A DNA stretch of 64,000 nucleotides from Pezizomycotina sp. ARF18 (lineage: Eukaryota; Ascomycota). The stretch covers positions 1 through 64,000 of the forward strand of contig AZLU01000163.1 of NCBI GenBank assembly GCA_002224055.1, read 5' to 3'. Under the pieces are notes generated by a model. That model ran no database searches. It saw nothing but the letters and a program-made list of their open reading frames with translations, and was not told the DNA's origin. Each line of letters starts with the position of its first letter. The first letter of the stretch is position 1. The position numbers and the translations under genes were made by a program. This document shows, piece after piece, positions 34,545-46,054 of the stretch.

Positions 34545-36161
34545 ATATGTACTATAATTGAGCTACATATTTTGAGAAATTTCACTGTCCACGTTCTAAT
34601 CACGTTGTCCGAAAGGTCCATATCTTCTTGATCAGGAGTTGGTACAGTGTTAGAAAAAGTCTATCACGGTTTCGATGGGCGTAAAGCTCTCTCAGTAGGG
34701 GAGAATATGCATTCGAAAGACAGTACTAGGAGATTGACAAGAAGCTTTGCATTACGCGCTGGCCTCGTAGTCTGCCATACATAGAGCCGAGTAATAGCGT
34801 AGTTAGGCTCCAAACTAACATCACCAGTGGAGCTTTCACATGTAATGGTTGTGGACTGAAGCTCGTCAATGCTTAGGATAGTCTGAATATAGATTATGCA
34901 CCGCGAAAACGCGACGCACTGGCATATATTGAGCATGCACCCATGGTCAGGCGAACCCGTGCGGGTGCCGGTGTCCTGGTCTCATTTCAAACGGTTAAAC
35001 TACTCTGATACATTTACCATTCCCAAAGGCGATTCGACAGGTGATGATCCAAGATATTCATATGCGATATAGGTGCTCCCACAGTGGGCTAGCATCACTT
35101 TTTGATGAAGGTTTTCCTTCAAACTATAATGATCCTATATAATATCACGAAGCCAATTGGGATTATGAATACTAGGTACTTTCGGTATTCTGCTTGAATC
35201 AGCTCTTCCCACAATTACTATGTTACCTTCGCCGCGTTTGGGCTGATTGACAGGACAACCCCGAGAGGCATTACGAATGTTCAATCTCGTAGTATCGTTT
35301 TAGCCATTTGTCCACATAACCACCGCGATAATTACAACGCGACAGCATCAATCACGGGCAAAAATCCTTCAACATCTTCCAGCCTTGTCAATATGTAGAC
35401 TATCCGAAACAGATCTTTCCCCGAATGCAGGACGCCGACCACTCCGCTCTATTAAAAAGCACGCAAGAAAGTAATACAAGAGGTAGGTTAATTTCAACAG
35501 ATATTAACGATAAGAAATAGCTCAGAGAGAATCTGCTAAGCCTTAGATTCTAAACGCATGTGTATGTTATAGAGCATCACGAATGCTACCTAAGCCTTTA
35601 ATAAGTAAGAACACAATAAGGTATAGAATACTGGAAGGATATTGCATGCCATACTAGCACGGATCTATAGACCCTCATTTAACCAGCCAGTGCGGGAGCC
35701 GTCAAGGGATTTCGAAGATTGTACGTAAGAGCGTCAAAGTGCTGACAGCTGTCCGACTGGATATATGGATAAATATTGCAAATATAAAAAACGTAGCAAA
35801 GCTAAAGACCAATCATTGTTCTGAATTTCCACGCTTTCTCCTTATCATTCTATGATTTGCTTTTCATGAGAATATAGATGCGAGTTCGACCATGGTTTCC
35901 CTTAGGGAGGGTGGCTGCAGATCAAGATTGCAGATGGAGGGTCGTCGAGGAGTGATAATGCCGCTGTCACGGCTGCTGGAAAGCTTAGCTTATCATTACT
36001 CAATATAGAAACCACTATAAACCGCAGTATGTAAAGAGTACATCAACTCTATAGCCTCTCCAAAGTGTACCGTTTATACTAAAAAGAAAACTTAAACAGA
36101 AAAGTGTAGAGTATGTTAACGCTCTACAGAGTACGACGATAGCAACTGCCTACACACTATT
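34545..36161. other. Gene-poor stretch
   Basis: No gene recognised over 1.6 kb. The minus-strand frame at 34664-34936 has no family features. Confidence 0.5.
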
Positions 36162-38611
36162 ATGGCGCACCGCGACCGCTATCGTTCCTTCCGGCTCCAA
36201 AGGTCACAGCTTAGGTCAAGATATATAGGATCAGTCGAGCGGTATCACGGGTTCCGCCAACTAACTCTAATGGCGCATACGCTCGTTACGGCTGCGGATA
36301 ACTTGAATCATTCGGCGGACTAGGTCAGCGGGTGGTTCACGGCTATGGTCAGGGCGGCGACGGAGAGCGACGTTGATTGGGACTGTGCGTTGATATGTAG
36401 GAATTCGGAGAGGTGCTGCCGGCTTCAAGTCTGACGCTATCAAAAGTAGCCGCGATAACTAGGAGGAAGGATGGCCGTTGGAAATCCTTTTGGAAAACAC
36501 AGCTTGGTTGGGCGATGATATCTCAATGCTGCTGGCTGAGAGCACTGGAGGCCTCAATTTGCTCGCCCTCGCGGCCGTTTTGTGCTCTGCAGAGAGGCAG
36601 TATTTATTCAAGGGTGCGCAGGTTCTGCATAACGTTATGGAGACGCAACTAGTGAACGCGGGAAGAACGAGCTACCGCCGATGTGGGCTCTCGAAAAGCT
36701 GTGGATAGCGATGCAACCGAAGATGAAGCAAGCCGGGTTCGAGAAGACACTCCATGGCTGGACGGAATTCCTATCGACGAAGATTCAAGGCGCTGAGGCC
36801 GAGTGTGTTTTTAAGGAGCTGGCAATATTTCCGACTAACCTTTTAGGAAAGATTATCACGACTTTCATCAACATCGAAAGGGAGAGACAAAGTCTGTCAG
36901 GATACGGATGACGAAGCTGGTTCCCTGGATCGTTTCAGTAACTTCATGGATCTTGGGAAGCCCTCCGCACATTGTAGCGCAGCAGGATGGATCTACTATA
37001 TTTTCTTCGCTTGGCTCGAAAGTTACCGTCGAGGTTTTGAAGCTGGAGGATCCCTTGCGTCTATCGATGAACCGGACTTCTATAAGAACAAGAGGAATTC
37101 GATATGTGTCAAGGAATTCCAGGCACTGGAAACTATTGAAGCGACGCCAGCCGCCAGCCAACCTTTTCAAGTTCAAGAGAATTCTACGAGCACAAGCGAG
37201 CATCTCGATATGAGATGGGGAGATGGAGGCATCGCTTCAACGTCGACATGGAACCGATGCTAACACGGCGTTACGGCGCAGACGACTCAAATATACAGCA
37301 TCGGCAGGGTATGGGCGGTATCACGACGGCTATAAGTGCCGTGGACGAAACAGAGAGCGGCTGACGAACGATTGGTATGATGGCTTGTTCCGGCCGCTGA
37401 AATTAGCTCTCTCGCTTAAATGATGGGTCGAGGGACACTACCAGTTCCTCTGGGACACTAGTAGAGTCTTCCTTGGACCTCCCAAATCGGGTGACGATAG
37501 AGGCACCGCAGAGGCCGTCGGTGCACTTCAGCTCTGACAGTTTCAACAAGCTTTCAGAATCAATCTTGCTATTATTGAAATGCTGCCCTTTGCGTGCAAG
37601 CAAGCATCTCATCTGATCCACGAAGAAAGGGAAAGTTCCGCCGCTGCATAGCAGTACCAGTGCAAGCTCGGCACGAGTACCGGTTTTCACCTTTGAATAG
37701 GATCATGGGCTCCCTCCTGCGTGCTATATCGACGAGAGGCATCTTTGACAACCCCGTACGAAGAAGTATATGAGCATGCCATACACACTCCACTTGTATC
37801 GCTTCAACCCGGGATCCCTCTCTTGTTGAAGTCGGAAGCTGCAAATGCTCAACCTGCCCTACTTCCAGAAAGTATTAGAAATTGCCAAGTCCTCGAATCG
37901 GAGAAAGATGGCTCGGGGCGGCCAGTCGATAAACGTTATCAAGACCTTATCCTCTCAAACATTCTGGTTCCTACAGCTTCGCTCGCGCCTAATGATCTCT
38001 GTGTAAGACTCCGATTCTTTCGGACGTTGGCAATATGTACTATCGACGTCCTATATCACTCATTAATGGCTCACCCTGACAGCGCCAAAGGAGGCGATAT
38101 ACCACTGGCAGGCTCGGAAAATAACCACGACGCAATCCATTTCTCGACGAAGATTGAATTCGACTTTGATCGTGTACCCGAGCCGTTTTTCAACTTCGGA
38201 GCATCGCTCTTTTGGATATTCCTTACGGGAAAACTGACTACATTAAGACACGGCGACGCGCTATCTTGCCTGCTCTGGCTCCTAGGTATAAAAGTTCATT
38301 CGTCGAGAGATAGCTCCATTGTCCCTACCGCTGCTGCGAGTTTTAGTGCCAAAGCACAGCAAGCCGCAGAAGATTTCGTTCGGCGTAATAGCCAGGTCAT
38401 CGAGGAGCAATTCGCGCGTCGGCTTAGCCAAGTTATGGTGGAGGAGCAGTTCGCGCGCCGGCGGAGTCAGGGCAAGATGGAAAATCAGATTGCTGGCTCT
38501 CCGCGTGCGCCGATCGACGAGGTGGATAAAGTACCTCATATCCATGTGAACGATAAATTTCACGACACGAATGAGGCCCAAAATGAAGGCACCCGCGGAG
38601 GGCTAACGTAA
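36162..38611 (+). CDS. Large unrecognised fungal protein
   Basis: I do not recognise the family. A start at 36162 (MAHRDRYRSFRLQRSQLRSR) leads into DNLNHSADLVSGWFTAMVRA-like sequence. Further readable parts in order: AWLGDDISMLLAESTGGLNL (36505), ALEKLWIAMQPKMKQAGFEK (36685), KIQGAEAECVFKELAIFPTN, VPWIVSVTSWILGSPPHIVA (36920), a region with NRVTIEAPQRPSVHFSSDSF (about 37480), the long frame 37721-38611 with IPLLLKSEAANAQPALLPES and FGASLFWIFLTGKLTTLRHG, and near its end two copies of EEQFARRxSQ. Frame changes separate these parts. There is no signal peptide. The WILGSPP-type segment reminds me of fungal proteins of unknown function that lie in variable regions, but I cannot name them. Two adjacent genes are possible, with a boundary near 37430. 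Confidence 0.45.
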
Positions 38612-39096
38612 ACCCCACAATATGTCGCGAACGACTTGGATTCACATATGATAACTGGATGTTCCGAAAGGCTCTTGTCGCGGTGTTCGTGAAGTTGTTT
38701 GAGATATAGCTCCAGATATTCTCTCCTCAGGGCTTAATTTTATTCCGAATAAGATACGTATTGTTTCCACGGCGCTTAGAATTAAAGCTCATGAATCATT
38801 GTATATGCCATAGGTGGAGTTAAGGATCTATTGCAAAATAGAATTTCGCCTCCAACCTGTTGTAACCTGTTGTATTTTCCTAATATAATTCATTACTACT
38901 TAAGTAGTTATTAGACGTTTCGAGATGGATTGAATCAAAATCTCAATCTCTTCATGTTGTGAAACCACCGAAATCGGCTCCCATCGGTATAACCTCCGGC
39001 TGTGCTGCGGCAGAAAATCTTGTCGAAAATAACTTCATTCGCCGCAATAACTCTAAGCTAAGTTTCTCGAGATAGAGCAAAAGGCGAACAAGAAAG
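38612..39096. other. Intergenic
   Basis: No gene recognised. This is the probable promoter region of the dehydratase gene that follows. Confidence 0.55.
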
Positions 39097-40210
39097 ATGG
39101 CCGACACGACTGACTACCCGCCACTATCACGGCAATCTGTCCTGGACGCTCGCGAGCGTATAAAAGGGTATGTCCACCGTACTCCGGTACTCACCTGTAA
39201 GACCCTAGATAAGCTAGCATTCTCCGGTCCAATCGAATCTTCTTCGAACCCTTCGACGGAGCACCTAGACGACACCTCGTCATTGAATCAGAACCCCAAG
39301 ATCAACCTATTCTTCAAATGCGAGAACCAGCAGCGCGTCGGTGCGTTCAAAGTGCGCGGGGCATTCCACGCCCTCGGTCGCATTCCGCCTGCCCAACTGA
39401 CCAAAGGCGTTGTAACCAACAGCAGCGGGAATCACGCGGCCGCCCTCGCCCTGGCCGCGAAGACCTTCGGCGTGAAGGCGTACATCGTCATGCCGGAAAT
39501 ATCGCAACCGTCAAAGATCGCCGCGACGAGATCGCACGGCGCTGAAGTTATATTCTCGGGGAGCACGAGTGTTGAACGCGAAGCCGTGACGGAGAAAGTG
39601 ATCGAAGAGACCGGCGCGCTTTTAGTGCCGCCGTATGACCATCCCGATATTATCGCCGGCCAGGGTACGATGGGCTTGAGCTGCAGGAGCAGGTAGAAGA
39701 ACTCCTTGGAGAAGGCAACCAGCTCGACGCCGTGCTAACGCCTTGCGGTGGTGGTGGAATTCTCAGCGGCGTCGCATTGTCATTCCGAGGAACGGGAACC
39801 CACGTCTTCGGAGCTGAGCCGAATTTTCAAGACGCCAATGACGCGGAACGAGGCTTGAACGCGAATCCGCCGAAGAGAGTCGAAAGCGTGAAAACGCTGA
39901 CCATCGCCGACGGGCTGAGAACACCTCTCGGCGTGTGGAATTGGGGCGTCATGAGCAACAAGGAGAACGTAAAGGTGTATATAGCGCTGACGAAACTGCG
40001 ATTAAAGGGGCGACGAGGCTTGTCATGGAGAGGATGAAGACTTTCGTCGAGCCTTCGGCCGCTGTTCCTTTAGCCGTTGTCCTGTGTAATGAGAAGTGGA
40101 GAGAGCATATGAGGGAATTGATGGGAGATAAGACGGAATGGAATATTGGGATCGTATTGAGCGGTGGCAACGCTACTATCGAGTCCATCTCGAAGATATT
40201 TGCTAGTTAG
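39097..40210 (+). CDS. PLP-dependent serine/threonine dehydratase or serine racemase-like enzyme
   Basis: Fold-type II PLP enzyme that deaminates or racemises serine, threonine or 3-hydroxyaspartate in the cytosol. The start at 39097 gives MADTTDYPPLSRQSVLDARE, then HRTPVLTCKTLD, FFKCENQQRVGAFKVRGAFH (the Schiff-base Lys is residue 85), VVTNSSGNHAAALALAAKTF, YIVMPEISQPSKIAATRSHG, PYDHPDIIAGQGTMGL and the phosphate-binding loop TPCGGGGILSGVALSF. The C-terminus has IVLSGGNATIESISKIF with the usual SGGN. The length of about 370 residues without an ACT regulatory domain fits the racemase/SRY1-type group rather than biosynthetic threonine deaminase. Two frame changes occur, near 39677 and 39974. 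In each a single extra G in a G run keeps the family sequence going, so sequencing error is likelier than decay. Confidence 0.85.
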
Positions 40211-40844
40211 ATATCCATGTCAGTTGTAGAATCATAGAATTATCAAAGCCTGAGTCTGGCTTGCACCGGAATCCCGTCCTCCTGGACGAAACGTCAACGT
40301 CATCCTCGAATTGATGATAATGAGGGATAAGGGCTTAGATGAGCGATGAAACATTCGGGAACAGGTATCGCTCGTATCACCGCGTTGAAACGTGTCCATC
40401 TGATCATAGTGGCGTTGAACGGGCAAATGAATCCTTTCAACTGGCCAATCCAGAAGCCTTATGGTTCGCCTATGATCCTCGATCAAGACCACGGAAGACA
40501 CAAGCGTTGCCAGTGTTTTGTCTTTTTAAATTTCTCGGCGACTGACAGGCAACATGCACCTCGGAAATGAGACCATCGACCAATCTGGTATGGATCCACT
40601 TTGCGTACCTTGGCTTCGAGCCGCAACGGAAATACTTGAATTCAGCCCCCGATACGAAATTTTTGTTGCATTGTTTTTTTCCCTTAGCAAATTTCCTAGT
40701 CGTCTCCTCGTGTGCTGTTTTGTTCAATTCTCCTCCAGGGAGCGGTATCTTGGTGTCCCTTTTTCGATGGATTCGATAAAGAGTTGACCAGAATCTCGAA
40801 TCGGAAAACTCGAAAGGAACGAAGAGAACGATGCGTCGCACGCC
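40211..40844. other. Intergenic, probable 5' region of the next gene
   Basis: No gene recognised. Overlapping frames on both strands (40470-40907 minus; 40554-40787 plus) have no family pattern. Confidence 0.5.
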
Positions 40845-43800
40845 ATGGCCGCCTACCAACGCTCCTTCTACCACGGCGGTAGGTTCCCGTCTGCAGAAAA
40901 CGTACAAACGGCGCGACCTTCGTCCGTCTCAAACGATCGCGGGAGGGGTCAAAGCGTCGAACCTCAGGTAAGGAAAAAAGAAGGATTCGTGCAGGAAGCA
41001 AACATAATGTCCTGCAAGTAGCCGTCAGTGGTTCGAGAATGAAGGGTGAATCCGTTAACATGCAGTTTACTCGAAAAACCTGCAGATATTATCCCGACCG
41101 ACGTTCGGGCCCTGAAGAAATCCGTCACCTTCGACTCGACACACCAATACGTCCCCCCGCCTCCCGCGATCCCTCAACCAGGCGAAGACAACATCCTCTT
41201 TTGAGCCCGCAGAAGACGACGACCTCCCTCCACCTCCTAGGCGATCCGCCGAACGTCCGCCACCCCGGCGCAGCGGCGAGAAAGACCGCCACGATGAGGA
41301 CGACGACGAAGAAGACGACGACGAAGACAACTCCCACCAGTACCACGCGGTCGACTCCGACGGCAGCGACGTCGGTGAGATCCCACCGCGACCATCGAAG
41401 CCATGGCCGCGCCGAACACTCTTCAAGCGCCACGGCTCTTCCTCCTCCCCCGAGCGGTCCAACGCGACCGAAGACGACGAAAACGAGGACGACTACGAAG
41501 ACATGATCGGCGTGCAATCCTCCTCCACCAACGACCGCCGCATGCAGGAACCCACCCCGGCCAACCCGTCACCTCCGCGGCCGCCTACACCCTCGGCGAC
41601 GAAGCGCGACCGTCGGGTCACCAGAGAATCAACGTGCTGCAGCCGCAGAGGACTAACCTGAACTGGCAAACGTCCGGTCCGAATTACAGACGGCAGAGCT
41701 CGCTGAGGCCGCAGCAGACGATGAACTACCGCCCGGGGTCGATGAGCATACCGACGGCTCCCAGCCACGGGGTTTATGGGGGATCGAATCCACCACAGCG
41801 GCCGAGCGTTTTTAGGTCGAGGGAGGAGGTTAGTCGGATCCAACCTGGGTACTATGAGGACTCTTACATTGCCGCGGAGCGGATGCCGCCCATGCCGTCT
41901 GTATTCGATGAGTATGAGAGGGTCGAACAACGGCGTACGGCAAGCCCTCGGCGGCCACCGCAGCTGAGAAGAGCGTTCGAAAGACAAAGTAGGACCGAAG
42001 AACCGGAGCAATTACGACCGGATGATTCTGCTGCTGATGGAGGTGGGCTTGTTGTTGATCCTGGCAAAAATGTTGAGGATCTTAATCTACGGCGGCGACT
42101 GACAGGGCAGGAGAGATTACAGCAGAGGAAGCAGATGCAAAGGGAGAAAAGGGAGAGGCGAATACTTCAAAAGGAAAAAACGAGGCTGCAAGTAGAGGAT
42201 GAGCTGGAGAAGGAAGAGCAGAGGAAAGTAAGACAAGAGGAGGTTATCGCTAACCTTGAAAGGCAGCGAGATCAGCTGAGAGAGGATGTCGCGAGGCTAG
42301 AAGCAGAGGCGGAAGAAGAAGACGTAGAAGAGCCAGCATCGCAAGAAGAACCTCAGGGAAGCCGGCGCGCATCGAGAACAACAGAGACTGAACGTGAGCT
42401 CCGAAGACAACTTGAAGAAGAGAGGCGGCGGAGGGCTGAAAACGAGAGAGACGCCGAACGTCTGATGGAGAAAGAGCAACAGAGACTAGCTGCGGAGTAC
42501 CAGGGAACCATCGATAAGCTCAAGGAAGAACTTGCGCGGAAAGATGTCGAGGCCCGACGCTCAAAAATGGTATTCGAAGATGCAGCTCGGGTAGGTGAGA
42601 GCAGTAAAGTGGGCTTGAGCGAGGATGCACCAATCCACTGCGGCCCGCTCCTCCACCTCCCGTCCCGAGGTCATCTATGGCAGGAAGGACTTCATTAGCA
42701 GAGCCTCCTCCACATCAATTACGAAGGGCTGCAGGCGCAACCTCTCAGTCGCGGCCACGCACCCCAGTCGACCAGCAAGATAAACCCCATTCCATACCCC
42801 AAGTCCAAACAACCCCTCCACCCGCTCCAGAATCACCTGCCTTTGGAGCTGCTTCGCCGAATTCACCGGCCTCACCGAAGCTGCCACCTACCTCACCGAC
42901 CTATTCCCCCAAATCGCCAAAGTTTTCGCCTACATCGCCCAACTACTCACCTACATCCCCCCTATTCGAACGCCGGAGTGCTCCTGGGTTTGTCGACTCG
43001 CCTCGCTCACAACTCTCCTCTGCATCGAGACGGCAGCAAGCTCCTACATCAGCACCGCAGGGGGATCAAAACCGGCATTCCTCACGCCTAGCCCAATTCT
43101 CTGAGCCCGAAGATGAAGAGGAAGAAGAGGAAGAAGCCGGAGTCATCATCAAACAAGAGGAAGCTAGCAGTGTCGAGGGAGATCGGAGAAGACGCCTGAT
43201 GTCGACCCCCTGGCCTGAACGGGAATACACCATAGAATCGTCAGATCCGGCAGCGAACCAACTTAGCAGGGAGTATACCACGAGTTCCGGTTTTAGCGGC
43301 CCGAGGCGGCCGTTTGAAGTGCTCGTCCGACCGCCTTACCGGCAGGGCACGCAGGACACCGACGCGACCGGTGCTACTAATGTCACTGGTGACTCGAGAG
43401 ACCAGCACTTCCGAAGACCGCCGCGACCGTACCGCCACGATACGATAAAGACCGAAGGGACCGAAGAAAGCCGGGACTACCCCTTCATAATCCCACCCAA
43501 CGACGGTGATCGCCGCCACCTACAATCCCCCGTGTGGTCATCGGACGAGGAAGGAGTGTACCGAGCGCGCACCAGCGGGCAGCGGGTCCGCCGGAGCAGG
43601 AGCAGATCCGCCGCGTACCCTCCACGGCTGCCATATGGTGGTTCCGCGGTCCACGTCGATGCGAGGTGGGGTTTCCATCCGGAACCGACTTTCCGAGCAG
43701 CGACGCCGCCGGGAGGCTACCATGCCGGCGGTCCCGAGGTAGCGGAGTGGTTCTTCCCGCGGCAGGAGCAGGTGGACCGGTACATCATCCAGCCGATGCT

Positions 43801-43921
43801 TACGAGGGCTTTGGGGTCGCACCAGGGTTCCTGGATATTGGCGAGGAAGGTAGCGGAAGCTTCGACGGCCGGGAAGGCGAGGGTAGTCGTGAAGCAGCTG
43901 CTGTCGAGGAAGAGTGAGTGA
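40845..43921 (+). CDS. Disordered coiled-coil protein with CTD-like heptads
   Basis: A start at 40845 (MAAYQRSFYHGGRFPSAENV) is followed by an intron at 40968-41085 and IIPTDVRALKKSVTFD, then Pro-rich and acidic low-complexity sequence (41150-41550). About 41620-42000 is Arg/Pro/Ser-rich. From about 42080 to 42560 the protein is a long charged helix or coiled coil (QERLQQRKQMQREKRERRIL; RELRRQLEEERRRRAENERD). After a frame change come Pro/Ser repeats with four RNA polymerase II CTD-like heptads (separate entry), an acidic patch, a Ser/Arg segment and a folded-looking end (WFFPRQEQVDRYIIQPML; LTRALGSHQGSWILARKVAE). It reads almost directly into the channel-type region at 43918, so both may be one gene. 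A scaffold role is a guess. Confidence 0.5.
42890..42967 (+). repeat. RNA polymerase II CTD-like heptad repeats (coding)
   Basis: The frame encodes PTSPTYSPKSPKFSPTSPNY followed by SPTSPLF: about four heptads close to the YSPTSPS consensus, with Tyr or Phe at position 1. They sit in the disordered part of the coiled-coil protein. Confidence 0.75.
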
Positions 43922-44224
43922 TGCCTGCTAGGATACTTCGCCACCTGAAGGAGCTTGAAGGATACGATACTGACTTCGATGGAATAGAGCTGAAAACCAG
44001 GAACGATCAACAACCGTACGTCGCATCCTTCGACGAGATATACCTGAAGGCTTGCCTCGATGCTTCTGCTCACAAGAAGCTGCCGACTCTGATGGATGTT
44101 GCGTTGAGGATAAAGAAGAAGAAATCTGCGAAGGCGAAGAATTTTGCCCCGAGTGGATATTCGTTGATGTAAGTTGTTAAGGGTTGGAAGTTTGTTGATG
44201 GAGAACAAACAACCTGGGCTAGCG

Positions 44225-44258
<34 letters not shown>

Positions 44259-46054
44259 ACCATGGAAAAACCCTCGCGATCTCGTCTTCACTAAGATCAG
44301 TACTGACGATTTCCACCCCAATTATAGCTTCGTCGAGAACTGTACGCATTCAATCGACGTGCTGGATGGTGTCTTCGACCTTAGGAAGTCGATATTGGGC
44401 GATGACGATGACGACTTCCTCACATGGGTTAAAGGATGGAAGGGTTGAAGAAGAAGGGCTTCTACTTCTCGAAGGGCCAGAACTCGCGGTTGAAGTCGTT
44501 TACTTGGGAACCATTCGGCTTCAAGGAAGTTTCAGAGAAGTGTAAGTCTCCTCAACAAAGGGCATTGTTCGTATATTGAAGAGAACTGTCTAATACTGTT
44601 AGCCAGGGCCGAGGAGAGTTCGTCGGTTACAATTCACGTTCGAGTTCTACGTCCCGTATAGGTGTCCAGGAAGAGCCAACTGCCAGCGCAGTGACTTGCG
44701 TTTGTCATCGGAGAGCGGTGGCTCACATTCACATGTTTTCATCCAAAGACGTAGCGTCCTCGCACAGGTCTCCATCCCCGAGGCCAACGTGACCCCATTC
44801 GCTTGGTACCCATGGAAGGACTACACCTGCATCGTCGTAGACAGACCGACGTCGCTGTCTCCCGACGAAGAGGATGTCTTCTTCAACACGCTAGACGCCT
44901 CCCGCTACCGCTTCCGTCCGTCGTTCCAGCTATCGGCGGATACAGACAAGTGGTACATGGGCGCCTGCATCTACTTCATCATCCGCGATACCCTGCGGAG
45001 CTGGGAGACACTTATATCCGTTGCCATCGACCATGTCAAGTCTCGCGAAGACGAGGTGGTGCAGAACCCCACTGATCAGGGACATACTACGAACCTCTGG
45101 AGCGATCGCGCGACGTGGTTGGAGCTATCCACATTGCTAGACTCGCATATTAGCACAATAGGGCAGATACGGAACTTCGCTGTCGAGACGTTCGAGATAC
45201 CTCCCGAAGCAGCCGCGGAGCTGTTCGATGATATTTACATGCGCACGGATGACATAGCAAGAAGTATCGAGAAGCAATTGCAGGGGCGAACGGACAACTT
45301 GGTGCAGTTCGTGTTCAATTACATTAACTCTCACGATACGCAGATATCGCTTGAACAAGGGAAAATATCCGCATCGACGGGCACTAGCATGCATAGGCTG
45401 AGCTGGGTTACCTTCGTCTTTCTACCATTAACATTCCTCGCTGTAAGTGATTCTCCCATCGACTTTATCGTTCACTTGCACTCACGACATCTCATACGCC
45501 AGGGTATATTTGGTATGAACGTCGACCAATTTTCCAACGCCGCCGATATGCCAATAAAATGGTATTTCGTCTCCGCCGCCGTCATGTTAGTTGTAGTCAT
45601 AATGGCCGTCTACGTCTTAAAATTCTGGCGGAGAGGCTACAGGGTCATGAACGGTATGATAAGGTGGGCTATGACGCTGAGCCGGAAGCGGCGGAGGCCC
45701 CGACCGAGGACGGAGGATATCGAAAGCTGGCTGCGTCCCGAGAAGAAAGTTATACAGACGGCTCGTTTTCAACAGTCTCCATTGCTGAACGGCAACGTCA
45801 TATATCCCACGATGCAAGTGAGAACTGTTCCGCCGGAAGTATTCAAAGGGATTCCAATGATCGAGGAGCGACCGGTCAGTCCCAAGGGAAAGGTTCTGCC
45901 GTGGAAAACGCTGATGCAGCCTGGACCCGATCCTGTCGACAACCAAGTCGATTTGACCGTCACGAGCGAGCTTCATAGCGATTCGTATAAACCGGCGAGG
46001 CCGATCAGTAGAGTAGACTTGAGCGACGTTGTGGTTCACGTTGTCATCGCGCTT
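43918..46054 (+). CDS. CorA-like magnesium/divalent cation channel protein
   Basis: This is a two-helix CorA-family channel of the plasma membrane, recognised by the GMN signature (codons 45512-45520) at the end of helix 1: WVTFVFLPLTFLA, intron 45443-45502, then GIFGMNVDQF. Helix 2 is WYFVSAAVMLVVVIMAVYVL. The long N-terminal domain contains SFDEIYLKACLDASAHKKLP, FTKISTDDFHPNYSFVENCT, LDGVFDLRKSILGDDDDDFL, SFTWEPFGFKEVSEK, FYVPYRCPGRANCQRSDLRL and a helical stretch before the membrane (DDIARSIEKQLQGRTDNLVQ). Introns lie near 44170-44255 (carrying a run of 30 A) and 44541-44602. A long charged tail follows helix 2. The first codon is uncertain because the upstream coiled-coil reading may continue into it. 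Fungal CorA-like proteins of this size are common, and not all are proven Mg channels. Confidence 0.7.
44225..44254. repeat. Poly-A run of 30 within an intron
   Basis: Thirty consecutive A lie just before the apparent 3' splice AG of an intron in the CorA-like gene. Confidence 0.85.
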
